Shown: piece after piece, positions 5,237-6,433 of the stretch
Layout of the letters: each line of letters opens with the position of its first letter
How positions within the stretch are numbered: position 1 is the stretch's first letter
DNA from: an uncultured Neisseriaceae bacterium
GTDB taxonomy: Bacteria; Pseudomonadota; Gammaproteobacteria; Burkholderiales; UBA11063
NCBI GenBank assembly: GCA_903891375.1
Contig: CAITEL010000206.1
Location: 1-6,433 of the forward strand
Reading direction: 5' to 3'
DNA: 6,433 bases
Notes under the pieces: generated by a model
What the model was told of the DNA's origin: nothing
The model's input: the letters and a program-made list of their open reading frames with translations, nothing else
Databases searched by the model: none
Program-made: the position numbers and the translations under genes

Positions 5237-6433
5237 GATTAAATTTAAGTAGAACAAAAATTAGAGTTTTATTCTGGAGTATTTTTTTACTTCTTATGAT
5301 TACTGTGGTCATGCCGTTTTTCTTTTTCTTCTATTTATTTGATGAAGAACAAGTAAAGCAAACAATTATAAATCAATTCGATAGTAAAAATTATAATGTA
5401 GCAATTGATGGTATGGTAGTACCAAAATTGTGGCATGGTATGAGTTTAGATTTAAGTAGCATTATTTTAACGACAAAAACTGATAACACAATATTAAAAA
5501 TCCACAATATGAGTTGTAAACTTTCTTGGTTAAATTTGATATTAGGTAGATATAGGGTCAATCGAGTTTCAATTAATGGTTTAGATGTAAATCAAAATAA
5601 TCTTATGCAAAATGGTTTAGCAAATCTACTAAATGTTTCGGCTAAGGATAATACTTTATTTTCTAATATTGATCGAGTGGATGTATTTGGAGTTGATTCT
5701 GTAGGCAAAACTATTTATCCAATAAATAATGGAACGTTAAAGATTGCACAAAATGGCTTAGGTGTTAATTTTACTTTAGGGTTTAAGCTATTAAATGGGC
5801 AGATTTATTTTATGTTGAATGGTGAAGTAAATTCTCTAGATGGTAACACGTTAAAATTTGATGAATTAAACGCACGCGTATATAATACATTTACTAATAT
5901 TAATATAGGGGCTAAGGCTAAATACGTTATTGGGAGTAAGACTTTTTTATTGAATAATCTTGTAGGTAATGTACAATTTAATAATTATGTGGGAAGTCTG
6001 AGTATACAAAATGCTAATTTAGATTTTACTGGGGCAATACTTAATAATGCAATTTTTCAGGTTGACTTTACTAAAAACTTAGTTACTAATCATTTGTTAG
6101 TTAATGTAGATAAATTAAGCTATGCGAATTTTGAGAGTGTAGTTGTGGGTAAGTTGTTGGTGCAGTATTCGGTAAATGTCCCTGGCATAAAATTTGGAAT
6201 GGATTCAACGCTTGAGAATTTGATTTATGCAAAGAATGCTGGCATTTATAGTAATCAGTGTTCGAGTCAGTTAAGTTTTAGTTCGCCAAGTCTTAAAAAT
6301 AATGCATTAAATGCAATTTTAAATGGTAAATGTGCATATAATTTAAATAGTAATACAATGCATCTTATTCTTGATGGTAATTTAAATAATGCGTTATTAA
6401 ATTTAGATTTACTGATTCTTAATAATAAACCAA
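5233..6433 (+). CDS. AsmA-like envelope protein, N-terminal part (runs off window)
   Basis: The frame is open from ATG 5233 to the window end: 400 codons without a stop. The ATG overlaps the coaE stop as ATGA, with a weak AGAAG (5220-5224) 8 bases before it. Residues about 11-36 form one hydrophobic anchor after a short basic stretch (RLNLSRTKIR). Next come FDEEQVKQTI and VAIDGMVVPKLWHGMSLDLS, which match the AsmA N-terminal pattern (an I-N-G-x(n)-L-x-P-x-x-G-like segment). The rest is Asn-rich, beta-type, with repeated alternation of hydrophobic and polar residues, as expected of the elongated beta-groove of AsmA/TamB-like proteins proposed to carry phospholipid between membranes. The domain assignment is by pattern, not alignment. 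Domain end and total length are unknown because the C-terminus lies outside the window. Confidence 0.7.
   Translation, partial: MRLNLSRTKIRVLFWSIFLLLMITVVMPFFFFFYLFDEEQVKQTIINQFDSKNYNVAIDGMVVPKLWHGMSLDLSSIILTTKTDNTILKIHNMSCKLSWLNLILGRYRVNRVSINGLDVNQNNLMQNGLANLLNVSAKDNTLFSNIDRVDVFGVDSVGKTIYPINNGTLKIAQNGLGVNFTLGFKLLNGQIYFMLNGEVNSLDGNTLKFDELNARVYNTFTNINIGAKAKYVIGSKTFLLNNLVGNVQFNNYVGSLSIQNANLDFTGAILNNAIFQVDFTKNLVTNHLLVNVDKLSYANFESVVVGKLLVQYSVNVPGIKFGMDSTLENLIYAKNAGIYSNQCSSQLSFSSPSLKNNALNAILNGKCAYNLNSNTMHLILDGNLNNALLNLDLLILNNKP

Overview
The window reads as chromosome of an AT-rich Gram-negative bacterium, most likely a low-GC member of the Neisseriales (Betaproteobacteria). The placement rests on three things. 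The porin resembles Neisseria PorB in its mature N-terminus (DVNLYGKVAAGIE), its strand motifs and its C-terminal Phe. A type IV prepilin peptidase gene is coupled to coaE. A small palindromic element resembles the Correia repeats of Neisseria. The species cannot be named from the sequence.

Left part (1-2203): a porin gene with a strong ribosome binding site and an upstream 18-bp dyad, broken by one +1 frameshift near 452; a stem-loop terminator; a 107-bp inverted-repeat element (1656-1762); a YaeR-type VOC/glyoxalase-fold gene broken by one -1 frameshift near 1941; and, 10 bp after its stop, a lone sequence resembling an IS6-family terminal repeat. Two single-base lesions and two pieces of mobile-element-like DNA in about 2 kb suggest either a decaying, rearranged locus or local assembly errors.

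Intergenic 2177-2472: very AT-rich. It holds the IS6-like end, four tandem 14-bp repeats (2338-2393), a T8 tract and an extended -10 promoter (2431-2439) facing the operon.

Right part (2473-6433): a tightly packed + strand operon with junctions of 2 bp, 4-bp overlap (ATGA) and 4-bp overlap (ATGA): CorB/CorC-type membrane protein (DUF21-CBS-CBS-CorC_HlyC), PilD prepilin peptidase/methyltransferase, CoaE dephospho-CoA kinase, and an AsmA-like envelope protein that runs off the window. PilD matures type IV pilins or related pseudopilins, CoaE makes coenzyme A, and the flanking genes are envelope proteins. They look co-transcribed and translationally coupled, but they do not form one pathway.
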